64,000 nucleotides of DNA, taken from NCBI GenBank assembly GCA_022794265.1, contig JAAWEK010000020.1:25977-89976 (forward strand), read 5' to 3'. The notes below the pieces were generated by a model, which did no database searches, had not been told where the DNA came from, and saw only the letters and a program-made list of their open reading frames with translations. The position numbers were made by a program, and so were the translations under genes. This DNA comes from Lachnospiraceae bacterium (GTDB lineage: Bacteria; Bacillota; Clostridia; Lachnospirales; Lachnospiraceae). Shown here piece after piece: positions 43,157-52,318 of the stretch. Positions within the stretch are counted from its first letter, which is position 1, and each line of letters starts with the position of its first letter.

Positions 43157-44419
43157 CTACTGTTTGTAATTAAAACTATAACTTACAATTGTTCCAAATT
43201 CACTGCTGGATTTAATAATAAATTCACCAAGATATAAATCCAACCGTTTCTTCACGATATTTAATCCCAAATTAGCATTATCATTTATAATATTGGTATC
43301 AAAACCACATCCATCATCACTTACTGTTATATTTATATGTTTTAAATTTGAAGACGGCTCTTTTAAATCATAATCAATTACTTTTTTACTTATATCCATT
43401 TGTTTATTTATAATATTTTCCTTTTTATTTTCAATTAGAGAATCATTATTATTCAATTTGCTTTCATTTACATTATCCATTTGATTAACAATACTTAATA
43501 TTTCATTTTTATCTATAGTTGATACTATAGATATATTAATATTAATATTTTTCGCTTTGCCATGAATAATAGAATTATTAATAATTTCATCCAATATTCT
43601 TAAATTATTTTGTATATCATAGGATGGCATTATTACATCATCACCTATACCTGTAACTGTTATAAGTTCAGAATCAACATTATACTTTTTTATATGATTA
43701 CGTATATTCTGTAAAAGATAAAAATTATTATCCAATATAGAATGTTTCACGTGAAACATAAAATCTAATGCTTTATTTTGTAATGTATATAATCCCTCTT
43801 TAATTTCAAGAAGTTCTATTTTACTTCTATTTGCATCCACATCTAAAATATTCTTGCATAACTCTCCTTTATAAATTAAACTATCAATAATCTGAGTAAT
43901 TTCCTGAGAAACTCTATTTTCTATTCTTTTAATTTCCTTTTCAGAGATATCAACTGCCAATCTGTTTCCTTCTCTTTGATTTTCTTCAAATTCCTTTTCC
44001 TTATATTTTTTTTCACATAAATTAATATTATCCTTTAAGTTTTCATAAGATTCAATAGCAATACTTATTTCATTCAACTCTTCCTCAACTTTTTTTTGAT
44101 TGTTCTCCAGTGTCCGAATCTCTATTTCATTTTTATGATATATTTTTTTTAGTCTGTCTATTTCTGTAACATTATAATCACTCATAATGGAATTTGGAGA
44201 AAACACTTCAAAAGTTGTATCAAGATTTTTTGTCAGCTCCGTTATATTTAAATCAATTTGCATATTATCATTTTTTAATCTGTCTATAGAATGATTATAG
44301 CTGTTTCGTTGCTCCAATAATTTATTTTTTTGATTGAAAATATAACTCTCAAGTTCATTCATAATCTGATACCTACAGTAAGCGATGTTATGGCTTATCC
44401 TTTCTAATATAGTTTTCAT
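43157..44419 (-). CDS. DegS-like coiled-coil ATPase-domain protein lacking the H-box histidine
   Basis: 420 residues, no membrane helix. A long coiled-coil half (about 1-180) resembles cytosolic DegS. The H-box region aligns to DegS by its flanking residues, but the phospho-acceptor His is replaced (Ser in R-V-S-Q-E-I-T-Q). The X-box is overwritten by M-F-H-V-K-H, encoded by parS site 2. The C-terminal HATPase domain keeps an N-box (D-E-I-I-N-N-S-I-I-H-G), D-D-G-C-G-F-D and N-L-G-L-N-I-V, but has a 60-residue N/K-rich insertion. ATP binding is likely and histidine phosphorylation is not. No response regulator is adjacent. Confidence 0.65.
   Translation of the reverse strand: MKTILERISHNIAYCRYQIMNELESYIFNQKNKLLEQRNSYNHSIDRLKNDNMQIDLNITELTKNLDTTFEVFSPNSIMSDYNVTEIDRLKKIYHKNEIEIRTLENNQKKVEEELNEISIAIESYENLKDNINLCEKKYKEKEFEENQREGNRLAVDISEKEIKRIENRVSQEITQIIDSLIYKGELCKNILDVDANRSKIELLEIKEGLYTLQNKALDFMFHVKHSILDNNFYLLQNIRNHIKKYNVDSELITVTGIGDDVIMPSYDIQNNLRILDEIINNSIIHGKAKNININISIVSTIDKNEILSIVNQMDNVNESKLNNNDSLIENKKENIINKQMDISKKVIDYDLKEPSSNLKHINITVSDDGCGFDTNIINDNANLGLNIVKKRLDLYLGEFIIKSSSEFGTIVSYSFNYKQ
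43743..43758. other. parS site 2 (inside a coding region)
   Basis: Perfect TGTTTCACGTGAAACA inside the DegS-like gene, encoding F-H-V-K; 612 bp from site 1. Confidence 0.95.
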
Positions 44420-44475
44420 TTATTATAATAATACCACATTATTACAATACTTTCATTTTTTTTTACAGTAAAATA

Positions 44476-44508
44476 CTTCCTAATATTTGGATTATAAATA
44501 TTAGGAAG
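44476..44508 (-). terminator. Terminator-like hairpin after rsmG
   Basis: 12-bp perfect stem (44476-44487 with 44497-44508), 9-nt loop; the minus-strand tail is only moderately T-rich. Confidence 0.6.
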
Positions 44509-44558
44509 CATCTTTATATATCTATATTCTATTTAAGACAAATACCCTCTGGTATTAT

Positions 44559-45278
44559 TTACAAGGGTTGCTTTCCAGGAATCCCTGCTTTCCTTGGATA
44601 TTTCTTACTTAATTTCTTTTCTTTACGAATAACCACAAGAGAACGCTGTATATCCGAATCCGGTAGAGTATATTTTTCTACTTCTTCTATTTCGGAGCCC
44701 AGCAATTGAATTGCAGTCTTTGCACTACTCAATTCCTCATCAATCACTCCTGATTTATATGAGATAAACTTGCCTCCAACTCTGACAAAAGGGATGCAAT
44801 ATTCAGATAAAGACGAAAGATTAGCCACTGCTCTGGATACGGTCAAATCATATTGTTCTCTAAATTCCAGTAAATGCCCCACATCTTCTGCTCTTCCATG
44901 AACACACTCAATATTATCAAGTCCAAGATTATAAATTACCTCATTTAAAAATAAAATCCTTTTATTCAGAGAATCCAGTAATGTCAACTTTATTTCCGGA
45001 AATAATATTTTCAGTGGAATTCCAGGAAAACCTGCTCCCGTTCCTACGTCCATAATGCTTTTCACATTATCATCTGATATCCTCTTGTTTATTACGATAC
45101 TATCAATAAAATGCTTTAAAACCACTTCATCATATTCAGTTATTGCTGTCAGATTCATAACTTTATTTTTCTCAACTAGCATTTTATAAAAATCATTAAA
45201 CTGTTCAATCTGCTGACCGGATAAAACATAACCTATATCGGATGAAAGCTTTTCCAAAATGCTGGTTTTACTTGTCAT
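44559..45278 (-). CDS. rsmG: 16S rRNA (guanine527-N7)-methyltransferase
   Basis: 239 residues. V-M-N-L-T-A-I near the start, SAM motif D-V-G-T-G-A-G-F-P-G-I-P-L, D-S-L-N-K-R-I-L-F-L, and S-R-A-V-A-N-L-S-S-L are standard RsmG. It methylates G527 of 16S rRNA. It is next to mnmG as in most Firmicutes origins. Confidence 0.97.
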   Translation of the reverse strand: MTSKTSILEKLSSDIGYVLSGQQIEQFNDFYKMLVEKNKVMNLTAITEYDEVVLKHFIDSIVINKRISDDNVKSIMDVGTGAGFPGIPLKILFPEIKLTLLDSLNKRILFLNEVIYNLGLDNIECVHGRAEDVGHLLEFREQYDLTVSRAVANLSSLSEYCIPFVRVGGKFISYKSGVIDEELSSAKTAIQLLGSEIEEVEKYTLPDSDIQRSLVVIRKEKKLSKKYPRKAGIPGKQPL

Positions 45279-45328
45279 AAAATATCCTTTCTATTCTAAA
45301 AAATATTAAGCAATTGCGAAACTCAGAA

Positions 45329-47242
45329 TTAAAGTTCAGAATTTCTCTCTTTATTCTTATTTTGCAGATAGTTAAACTGTTCCATATATACCAATAACAC
45401 CGAAATATCCGCAGGAGTTACACCGGATATTCTGGAAGCCTGTCCAATAGATAATGGTTTACATAATTTAAGTTTTTGTCTGGCTTCATTTCTCAATCCA
45501 CTAATATCATCATAATCAATTTTAGGGTTAATCCTCTTATTTTCAAGCTTTTTATACTGTTCCACCTGCTTTAACTGTCTTTTTATATAACCGTCATACT
45601 TAATATTTATATTAACTTGTTCAATCACATCCTCCGGCAGGGGTTTCCTGTCAACATCAAAATCTACTACCAGTTCATAAGATAATTCCGGTCTTCGAAT
45701 TAGCTCTGCAAGAGTTGTTCCTGTTTTTAATGGCGTACTGTTATGATTCTCCAAAAATTCCTGAACCTGTTTGCCAGCTCCAATATTTATTTTTTCAAGC
45801 CGGGAGATTTCCTGATAAATCTGTTCCTCTTTTTTACACACCCTGTCAAAAACTTCATCCGGTACCAGACCTACCCTGTGTCCGATTTCAGACAAACGTA
45901 AGTCCGCATTATCCTGTCTCAGCAACAATCGGTACTCTGCCCGGGAAGTCATCATTCTGTAAGGTTCATGGTTTTCTTTTGTTACTAAATCATCTATCAG
46001 AACACCAATATATGCCTGAGAACGGTCTAATACAATCTGTTCCATATTTTTTACATACATGGCTGCATTGATTCCTGCAAGCAATCCCTGGGCTGCCGCT
46101 TCTTCATAACCAGAACTTCCATTAAACTGACCGCCACTGAATAAACCCTTTATTTTTTTAAATTCTAAAGTTGGTAAAAGCTGCATGGGATTAATACAAT
46201 CGTATTCGATGGCATAAGCGTTACGAACAATTCTTACATTTTCCAAACCTGGAACTGTACGGTACATTGCATACTGCACATCCTCCGGCAATGAACTGGA
46301 CATTCCTCCCAGATACATTTCATTGGTATAATTCCCTTCCGGTTCAATAAACACCTGATGCCTGTTTTTATCTGCAAACTTTACAACCTTATCTTCAATT
46401 GAAGGACAATATCTCGGTCCTGTTCCCTCAATCATTCCAGAAAATAGTGGAGAACGGTGTAAATTTTCACGAATAATCTTATGTGTTTCCTCATTTGTAT
46501 ATGTCAGCCAGCAGGAAACCTGTTCTTTTTGAATATCATCAGGATTAGTGGAAAAAGAAAAAGGTACTATTTTTTTATCTCCAAACTGTTCTTCCATTTT
46601 ACTGAAGTCAATACTGCGTTTATCCACTCTGGCCGGTGTTCCTGTTTTAAACCGGAACATTTCTATTCCATGAGCCTTTAAAGAATCAGTTAAGTAATTA
46701 GCAGCCTGTAACCCGTTGGGCCCGGTAGGATTACTGACATCTCCATAAATACATCTTGCTTTCAGATATGTACCTGTACATAAAACTACTGCCTTGGCCT
46801 TATATACAGCGCCGGAAAAAGTCTTAACTCCCTGAATCACACCGTTATCTACTACAATTTCTGAAACTTCTGCCTGTCGAATGATCAGATTTTCCGTATT
46901 TTCAAGTACATTCCTCATTTCTCTGGTATAATCCTGTTTATCAGCCTGGGCTCTTAGGGAATGAACTGCCGGTCCCTTGGAAACATTCAGCATTTTCGAC
47001 TGAATAAAGGTTTTGTCAATATTTTTTCCCATCTCTCCACCCAATGCATCTATTTCCCGGACTAAATGTCCCTTTGAACTGCCTCCTATATTTGGATTAC
47101 AGGGCATCAATGCAATGCTGTCCACACTGACAGTAAACATTATCGTTTTCAATCCCAGCCTGGCTCCTGCCAATGCCGCCTCACAGCCTGCATGACCGGC
47201 TCCGACTATCACCACATCATATTCTTCACATACGTTTGACAT
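45329..47242 (-). CDS. mnmG: tRNA uridine-5-carboxymethylaminomethyl modification enzyme, FAD subunit
   Basis: 637 residues from ATG at 47242 (GGAG 6 bases upstream; the frame opens 4 codons earlier). FAD-binding [13 protein letters not shown] at the start, [40 protein letters not shown] and the C-terminal helical domain are all present. Pairs with MnmE to modify wobble U34. Confidence 0.98.
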   Translation of the reverse strand: MSNVCEEYDVVIVGAGHAGCEAALAGARLGLKTIMFTVSVDSIALMPCNPNIGGSSKGHLVREIDALGGEMGKNIDKTFIQSKMLNVSKGPAVHSLRAQADKQDYTREMRNVLENTENLIIRQAEVSEIVVDNGVIQGVKTFSGAVYKAKAVVLCTGTYLKARCIYGDVSNPTGPNGLQAANYLTDSLKAHGIEMFRFKTGTPARVDKRSIDFSKMEEQFGDKKIVPFSFSTNPDDIQKEQVSCWLTYTNEETHKIIRENLHRSPLFSGMIEGTGPRYCPSIEDKVVKFADKNRHQVFIEPEGNYTNEMYLGGMSSSLPEDVQYAMYRTVPGLENVRIVRNAYAIEYDCINPMQLLPTLEFKKIKGLFSGGQFNGSSGYEEAAAQGLLAGINAAMYVKNMEQIVLDRSQAYIGVLIDDLVTKENHEPYRMMTSRAEYRLLLRQDNADLRLSEIGHRVGLVPDEVFDRVCKKEEQIYQEISRLEKINIGAGKQVQEFLENHNSTPLKTGTTLAELIRRPELSYELVVDFDVDRKPLPEDVIEQVNINIKYDGYIKRQLKQVEQYKKLENKRINPKIDYDDISGLRNEARQKLKLCKPLSIGQASRISGVTPADISVLLVYMEQFNYLQNKNKERNSEL

Positions 47243-47278
47243 TTCTTTCTCCATTCTATCAAATCCGTAAATTTTTAA

Positions 47279-48658
47279 TTATTTTCCCATACAAAACTTA
47301 CTGAATATCTCATTTACCAAATCATCCGATACCGATTCACCGATAATCTCACCCAGAAGTTCATATGCATTCATTAAATCAATGGAATAAAAATCTTCCG
47401 GTAACTGTTCTTCAATACTGTTTTTAACCAACTTTAAACTTTCTGCCGCATCTGCCAATAATTGTTTATGGCGGATATTAGTAATATAAATTTCCTGATT
47501 AAAAGAAATAATACCTTCATAAAACATTTCCTTAATCCGTTCTTCCAAATCCTGAATACCTTCATTTTCTTTTGCAGAAATAGTAATCGGTTCCCTGTCT
47601 GTCATTTTTTTTATTTCATCAACTGATACTATACACTCTAAATCTGATTTATTCAACAATACAATTGATTTTTTATTGGAAATTAATTCTATTATTTTCT
47701 TATCATTTTCATCCAGCGGAACAGAAGAATCTACCACATATATAATCAGATCTGCTTCCTCTGCTATCTTCTTTGCCCGCTCAACACCTATTTTCTCCAC
47801 AATATCATCGGTTTCCCTTATTCCGGCGGTATCAATAATATTTAGGTTTATCTCAGAAAGACTCATGGTTTCCTCCAATGTATCTCTGGTGGTTCCGGCC
47901 ACATCAGTTACAATTGCCCGTTCCTCCCGCAATAAACGGTTTAATAATGAAGACTTTCCGGCATTTGGTTTTCCAAGTATTACAGTTTTAATCCCTTCTG
48001 CTATTAATTTTCCGTTATCTGCAGTACTTAATAAATTTTCTAAAGAACTTAAGATTTCTTCTACAGTAATTATTAATTTATCTCCATAATGCTCCATTTC
48101 AATATGCTCTGGATCATCTAACGCCGCTTCAATAAATGCTATATGATGAATGATTTTTTCCCTCTGCTGTTTAATAATCTCACTGATGCCACCCTTTAAC
48201 TGTAAAACAGAAGCATCCAGGGCCATAGTATTTTTTGCATTAATTATATCCGTAACTGCCTCCGCTTGTGAAAGATCTATTCTTCCGTTTAAAAAAGCTC
48301 TTTTTGTAAACTCTCCCGGCTCTGCACATCTTGCTCCATTTTTGAGTACCAGTTCCAATATTTTCTTTGTCACAAACACACCACCATGGCAGTTAATCTC
48401 AACAACATCTTCCCTGGTATAGGTATTCGGCGCTTTCATTACGACTAACAGAACTTCATCAATAATTTTTCCCTTATCAGCAATATTTCCATAATGAACC
48501 GTATGACTTGTCATATCTTTTATTTTCTTGTCCTGTTTCACGGATATAAAAATCTCATCTGCTATATCAATGGCATCATCTCCGCTGATTCTGACAATAC
48601 CAATACCAGAATTCGTCATTGCTGTTGATATGGCAGCTATGGTTTCACCTCGATACAC
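47279..48658 (-). CDS. mnmE: tRNA modification GTPase
   Basis: 459 residues from GTG at 48658, which gives the usual start before T-I-A-A-I-S-T-A; the ATG at 48718 has no ribosome-binding site. The N-terminal folate-binding domain has C-H-G-G, the G domain carries G-K-P-N-A-G-K-S-S-L, D-T-A-G and N-K-S-D, and the C-terminal F-C-M-G-K supplies the catalytic Cys. Works with MnmG. Confidence 0.97.
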   Translation of the reverse strand: MYRGETIAAISTAMTNSGIGIVRISGDDAIDIADEIFISVKQDKKIKDMTSHTVHYGNIADKGKIIDEVLLVVMKAPNTYTREDVVEINCHGGVFVTKKILELVLKNGARCAEPGEFTKRAFLNGRIDLSQAEAVTDIINAKNTMALDASVLQLKGGISEIIKQQREKIIHHIAFIEAALDDPEHIEMEHYGDKLIITVEEILSSLENLLSTADNGKLIAEGIKTVILGKPNAGKSSLLNRLLREERAIVTDVAGTTRDTLEETMSLSEINLNIIDTAGIRETDDIVEKIGVERAKKIAEEADLIIYVVDSSVPLDENDKKIIELISNKKSIVLLNKSDLECIVSVDEIKKMTDREPITISAKENEGIQDLEERIKEMFYEGIISFNQEIYITNIRHKQLLADAAESLKLVKNSIEEQLPEDFYSIDLMNAYELLGEIIGESVSDDLVNEIFSKFCMGK

Positions 48659-48730
48659 CGTTTCAACACACCTTTCTTTTCTTATATAAATATAAGTTTT
48701 TGAGAAATTCACAACCATCTATATATCAAA

Positions 48731-48765
48731 TAACCCGATATGAATAATATATTCTTATCGGGTTA
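48731..48765 (-). terminator. Terminator-like hairpin between khpB and mnmE
   Basis: Perfect 10-bp stem (48731-48740 with 48756-48765), 15-nt loop; T-tract on the leftward side is short. It separates the rnpA-khpB group from mnmE. Confidence 0.5.
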
Positions 48766-48793
48766 CCACATTTAACTTCATTTAAATTTCATA

Positions 48794-49417
48794 TTATTTC
48801 TTTAAAACCACAATAATATGTCTGTAAGGTTCTTCTCCCTCACTTTTAGTCGTAACATATTTATCATTCTGTAAAGCCGAGTGAATAATTCTTCTTTCAT
48901 ATGGATTCATCGGTTCCAAAGAAACTGCCCGTTTTGTTCTTTTTACCTTATATGCAATATTTTTTGCAAGTTCTTCCAGGGTAGTTTTTCTTCTGGCACG
49001 ATAATTTTCAGTATCTACCTTCACTCTCAGATAATCTTCACTCTCTTTATTGATAACAAGACTTACCAAATACTGTAAGGAATCAATAGTTTGTCCTCTC
49101 TTGCCTATCAAAACACCCATCTCATCGCCTGAAAGTTCAATATCAACCATCTTATCTTCCATATTAACCGTTACATCAATGTTAACCACCAAATTCATGG
49201 CATTAAAAACCTTATTTAAGAATTCTACAGCAATATCTTCAATTGTATTTTTCTTTCTGGCCTTTATCTTTGCTAACTTACTTCCAAAACCGAGAATACC
49301 GCTGCTTCCCTTCTCTATTACTTCATAATCGATTTTATCACTTGTTGTTTCTAACTTAATAGCTGCTTCCGTTAAAGCATCATCTACTGTTTTTCCGGTA
49401 AATTCCAAAAACTCCAT
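48794..49417 (-). CDS. khpB: RNA-binding protein KhpB (Jag / SpoIIIJ-associated)
   Basis: 207 residues. Jag_N domain (M-E-F-L-E-F-T-G-K-T-V-D-D-A), a KH domain with G-V-L-I-G-K-R-G-Q-T-I-D, and an R3H domain with R-R-I-I-H-S-A-L. It binds RNA with KhpA and affects cell elongation. It follows yidC by 9 bp. Confidence 0.95.
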   Translation of the reverse strand: MEFLEFTGKTVDDALTEAAIKLETTSDKIDYEVIEKGSSGILGFGSKLAKIKARKKNTIEDIAVEFLNKVFNAMNLVVNIDVTVNMEDKMVDIELSGDEMGVLIGKRGQTIDSLQYLVSLVINKESEDYLRVKVDTENYRARRKTTLEELAKNIAYKVKRTKRAVSLEPMNPYERRIIHSALQNDKYVTTKSEGEEPYRHIIVVLKK

Positions 49418-49426
49418 AACTACACC

Positions 49427-50833
49427 CTACTTTCTGTTTTTATCGTTAAATTCTTTTACCATATTTGCTTTTGCTGCCATACTTCCGGCCTTATATTTTC
49501 TGTTGGCATTATTAGAAACCGTGTTATTTTGTTTTGTATTTGCTTTACTATTAATATTTTTAGTGTTTGTAGAAGCAAAAGATGCAACCTTATTCGGATC
49601 GATACCTCTCTTTTCCAATTTTTTATTCATTTTTTCAACATTGCTCTTAATAATGTCATTGACATCAACACTCTTAAAGTAAGCATTTACGCCTACCTGC
49701 TGAATAATCTGGAACACACCGTTGCATACCCAGTATAAACCTAAACCAGCAGGAACTGATAATGAAATAAATGCAGACATTAACGGTAACACTACATTCA
49801 TTACCTTCATGGAATTTCCCATCGGATTATCAGCCATCTGCTCTTTATTAGCGCCCATAACCAGTTTTGAACTAAACCATTGTGTCAGGAAACATAAAAT
49901 TGGTATTAATACAGCCCATCCCATTACCATGCTTGGAGCCTGACTGAGATTAATCGGACCAAACTCATTAATCTTCATAATCTTCTTTTCACTGGCATAT
50001 ACTATTTCAGCTTTATCATCAAATTCTTTATCAATTAAAGGAATTTCGGATTCTTTTGATATTTTCTCGTCTATAAACTTTTCTATTTTTGTTTTTTTAT
50101 CTTCATTAGTGATTCCTTCTAAGAGCTTATCCCATTCTTCATTTGTAACAACCGATAAATCTGCAGTCAGCTCACCAAAATTCTCGTAAGAATCCCCGAG
50201 ATTATTCCACTGTTCCGTAGAATATCTTGCCAGTACGTCGATTACTTTTTTATCAGTAATCTTTGAAAATGAATCCAGCATATCGTCTATATATTTATAT
50301 TTGTCTTCATCTCCATCTTTTTTTACATATTCATCATATGCCTTATTCATATATTCAAAATAATCATAATCCGTTACAATATTATGACTCACATCTTCAT
50401 AATAATCCTTAACCTGTGGAACATAGGCTGGGACATTACTGATTATATAATATAATGAAAATAATATAGGCATCTGTATCAATAACTGCAGACAACTACC
50501 GGTAGGTGATGTACCATACTTTTTATAAACTGCGGAAGTTTCCTCCTGCATTTTCATCATGGACTCATTGTCCCTTTTACCCTTATACTTTTTCTGAATT
50601 GCCTGTAATTCTGGATTCATCAAAGCAGATAATTTTGAAAACTTCTGTTGCTTTATTGTTAATGGAAACATTAAAAGCTTAATAATAAGAGTAAAAAATA
50701 TTATACATAAGCCAATATTTTCAATCCCAATGAAATTGAAAAATACATATAACCATTCCATTACCTTTCCAAGCAACGAAGCACACCAACCGATGATTGG
50801 CGTACTATTCTGTGTTAAAATAAAATTAAACAT
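49427..50833 (-). CDS. yidC: Membrane protein insertase YidC/OxaA
   Basis: 468 residues, longer than the about 260-290 of Bacillus YidC. The five-helix core is present: M-E-W-L-Y-V-F-F-N near the start, K-L-L-M-F-P-L-T-I-K-Q-Q-K-F-S with the conserved Lys, and A-L-M-N-P-E-L. A large charged insertion (about 150-280) sits between core helices, and the tail is N/K-rich. Such insertions occur in clostridial YidC2 forms. It has no signal peptide of the lipoprotein type. Confidence 0.95.
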   Translation of the reverse strand: MFNFILTQNSTPIIGWCASLLGKVMEWLYVFFNFIGIENIGLCIIFFTLIIKLLMFPLTIKQQKFSKLSALMNPELQAIQKKYKGKRDNESMMKMQEETSAVYKKYGTSPTGSCLQLLIQMPILFSLYYIISNVPAYVPQVKDYYEDVSHNIVTDYDYFEYMNKAYDEYVKKDGDEDKYKYIDDMLDSFSKITDKKVIDVLARYSTEQWNNLGDSYENFGELTADLSVVTNEEWDKLLEGITNEDKKTKIEKFIDEKISKESEIPLIDKEFDDKAEIVYASEKKIMKINEFGPINLSQAPSMVMGWAVLIPILCFLTQWFSSKLVMGANKEQMADNPMGNSMKVMNVVLPLMSAFISLSVPAGLGLYWVCNGVFQIIQQVGVNAYFKSVDVNDIIKSNVEKMNKKLEKRGIDPNKVASFASTNTKNINSKANTKQNNTVSNNANRKYKAGSMAAKANMVKEFNDKNRK

Positions 50834-50851
50834 ATATATTTTTCTCCTTGA

Positions 50852-51106
50852 CTATGGTACAGGATCAACCCCACCTTTTGAAAACGGGTTGCATCTTAAT
50901 ATTCTTTTTAAAGCCAAATACGTACCTTTGAAGGGTCCATATTTTTCAATTGCTTCCAACGCATATTGTGAACATGTAGGAATATATCTGCAGTGAATCG
51001 TTTTCTTCCTTGCAGATAAATAATTTCGGTAGAACCGAATGCACTGTATAAAAAAACACTTTAATATATTCGATATTGTTCTAAAAATATTCCTGACAAT
51101 CTTCAA
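50852..51106 (-). CDS. yidD: Membrane protein insertion efficiency factor YidD
   Basis: 84 residues from a TTG at 51106; an ATG at 51145 lies within rnpA and would add 13 residues. Family motif [23 protein letters not shown], and R-I-L-R-C-N-P-F are exact. It assists YidC insertion. It overlaps or abuts rnpA, with GATGGTG 5-6 bases before the TTG. Confidence 0.93.
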   Translation of the reverse strand: MKIVRNIFRTISNILKCFFIQCIRFYRNYLSARKKTIHCRYIPTCSQYALEAIEKYGPFKGTYLALKRILRCNPFSKGGVDPVP

Positions 51107-51108
51107 AG

Positions 51109-51453
51109 TTACACCATCTCTTTTAATATTCTGTGTAATCCACATAAATGCAGATACGAATCCTGCATCTCAAAAAACCCAAGATTTTTTGAAGATGCCC
51201 TTACGACTACTACCATATCCAGACCGGTATTAAACCTGTCCTCATTTAACCTGAAACATTCTCTTAACAATCTGGTCATCCTGTGTCTGACAACACTATT
51301 TCCGACTTTTTTACTGACTGATATACCAATTCTACATTTGCTGGTGTCATTTTTCACAAGATACATTACCAAATTTTTATTTGCATAAGACTTTCCTTTC
51401 TTATACACTCTGTTAAACTCTTCATTTTTCTTTAATGAATTAAAATTCTTCAT
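51109..51453 (-). CDS. rnpA: Ribonuclease P protein component
   Basis: 114 residues. [13 protein letters not shown] near the start and the RNR-like [20 protein letters not shown] are diagnostic. It binds RNase P RNA to process tRNA 5' ends. It is separated from rpmH by a hairpin and about 140 bp, so it may have its own promoter. Confidence 0.96.
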   Translation of the reverse strand: MKNFNSLKKNEEFNRVYKKGKSYANKNLVMYLVKNDTSKCRIGISVSKKVGNSVVRHRMTRLLRECFRLNEDRFNTGLDMVVVVRASSKNLGFFEMQDSYLHLCGLHRILKEMV

Positions 51454-51593
51454 TGAATTCTCCTGCTATATAATCAGCATTGTTTAAATACAAGAATTTA
51501 AACCGATATCATCATAGAGTATAATATTCCGGATTTCGTTTATAGTCTGCAGTCCGAAATATTCCACTCTATAAGACAATTATTAATAAATAG

Positions 51594-51619
51594 AAGAAAA
51601 GACCACAAAATATGCGGTC
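51594..51619 (-). terminator. Hairpin after rpmH (attenuator or terminator)
   Basis: 7-bp stem with one G-U pair (51601-51619, 5-nt loop) then a T-rich tract on the minus strand. It starts one base beyond the rpmH stop and would reduce read-through into rnpA. Confidence 0.6.
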
Positions 51620-51754
51620 CTAAGCTGATAACTTCTTTCTTCCTTTTGCTCTTCTTGCTGCTAATACTTTTCTTCCGCTTGCAGAACTCATTCTTGCTCT
51701 GAAACCATGAACTTTTGATCTTGATCTCTTTTTAGGCTGAAATGTCATCTTCAT
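51620..51754 (-). CDS. rpmH: 50S ribosomal protein L34
   Basis: 44 residues, found by direct reading. [12 protein letters not shown] and the [10 protein letters not shown] segment are typical of L34. AGGAGG sits 7-8 bases before the ATG at 51754. It is transcribed away from oriC and is the usual left flank of dnaA. Confidence 0.97.
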   Translation of the reverse strand: MKMTFQPKKRSRSKVHGFRARMSSASGRKVLAARRAKGRKKLSA

Positions 51755-51808
51755 TGAACACGCACCTCCTCTTATATTAAATTTATAAAATTGGTAAATA
51801 TCGTTACA

Positions 51809-51837
51809 ATTATAGATGATTCGTATATATAAGTCAA
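51809..51837 (-). promoter_or_regulatory. Promoter of rpmH
   Basis: Minus strand TTGACT (51837-51832), 17-bp spacer, TATAAT (51814-51809), 55 bp before the ATG. Confidence 0.8.
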
Positions 51838-51844
51838 GAACTAT

Positions 51845-52210
51845 TTTTCAGATTTTACATTTCTATCACTTATCCACAGGAAATCCTGAAGAATAGTTAT
51901 CCACTTTACATAACTTAATTTTTGCTTTACATAAAGTTATCCACATTTTGTGGATAACTTGTGGATAACTGTGGATATTATTCATTATTAACCTCATAAA
52001 CCCTTATTTTTCAACTGTTGACACTGTTGATTTAATTTTAACATTATTAACATCATAATTCTTATCAACTTTACCTCAATTTCTTTTCAACATTTTTCTA
52101 AATTATTCACAATAATTTTTAACCACATCATAAACAGGCTTAATTTCTGGGTTTTTTAAGATTTTTAAAAAGTTATCCACTTTATCCACATAGTTATCCA
52201 CAATTACTGT
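51845..52210. other. oriC: oriC, left part: DnaA box clusters
   Basis: Exact TTATCCACA boxes are at 51870, 51937, 52182 and 52194 on plus, and at 51949 and 51960 on minus. One-mismatch boxes are TTATCCACT at 51897 and 52173, and a minus box at 51970. An AT-rich stretch of about 190 bp separates the two clusters. The arrangement is typical of the dnaA-upstream half of Firmicutes origins. Confidence 0.92.
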
Positions 52211-52237
52211 TATTAAATTTGTTTTAATCATTGGTCA

Positions 52238-52266
52238 TTGAAAAATAACTCATTTTGTTATAAAAT
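52238..52266 (+). promoter_or_regulatory. Promoter of dnaA
   Basis: TTGAAA (52238-52243), 17-bp spacer, TAAAAT (52261-52266), just beyond the DnaA boxes, so autoregulation by DnaA is likely. Confidence 0.65.
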
Positions 52267-52318
52267 ATAAGAGTGTATGCGATTATATAAAGAAGCATCA
52301 GAAAGGCATGGTTTATTT

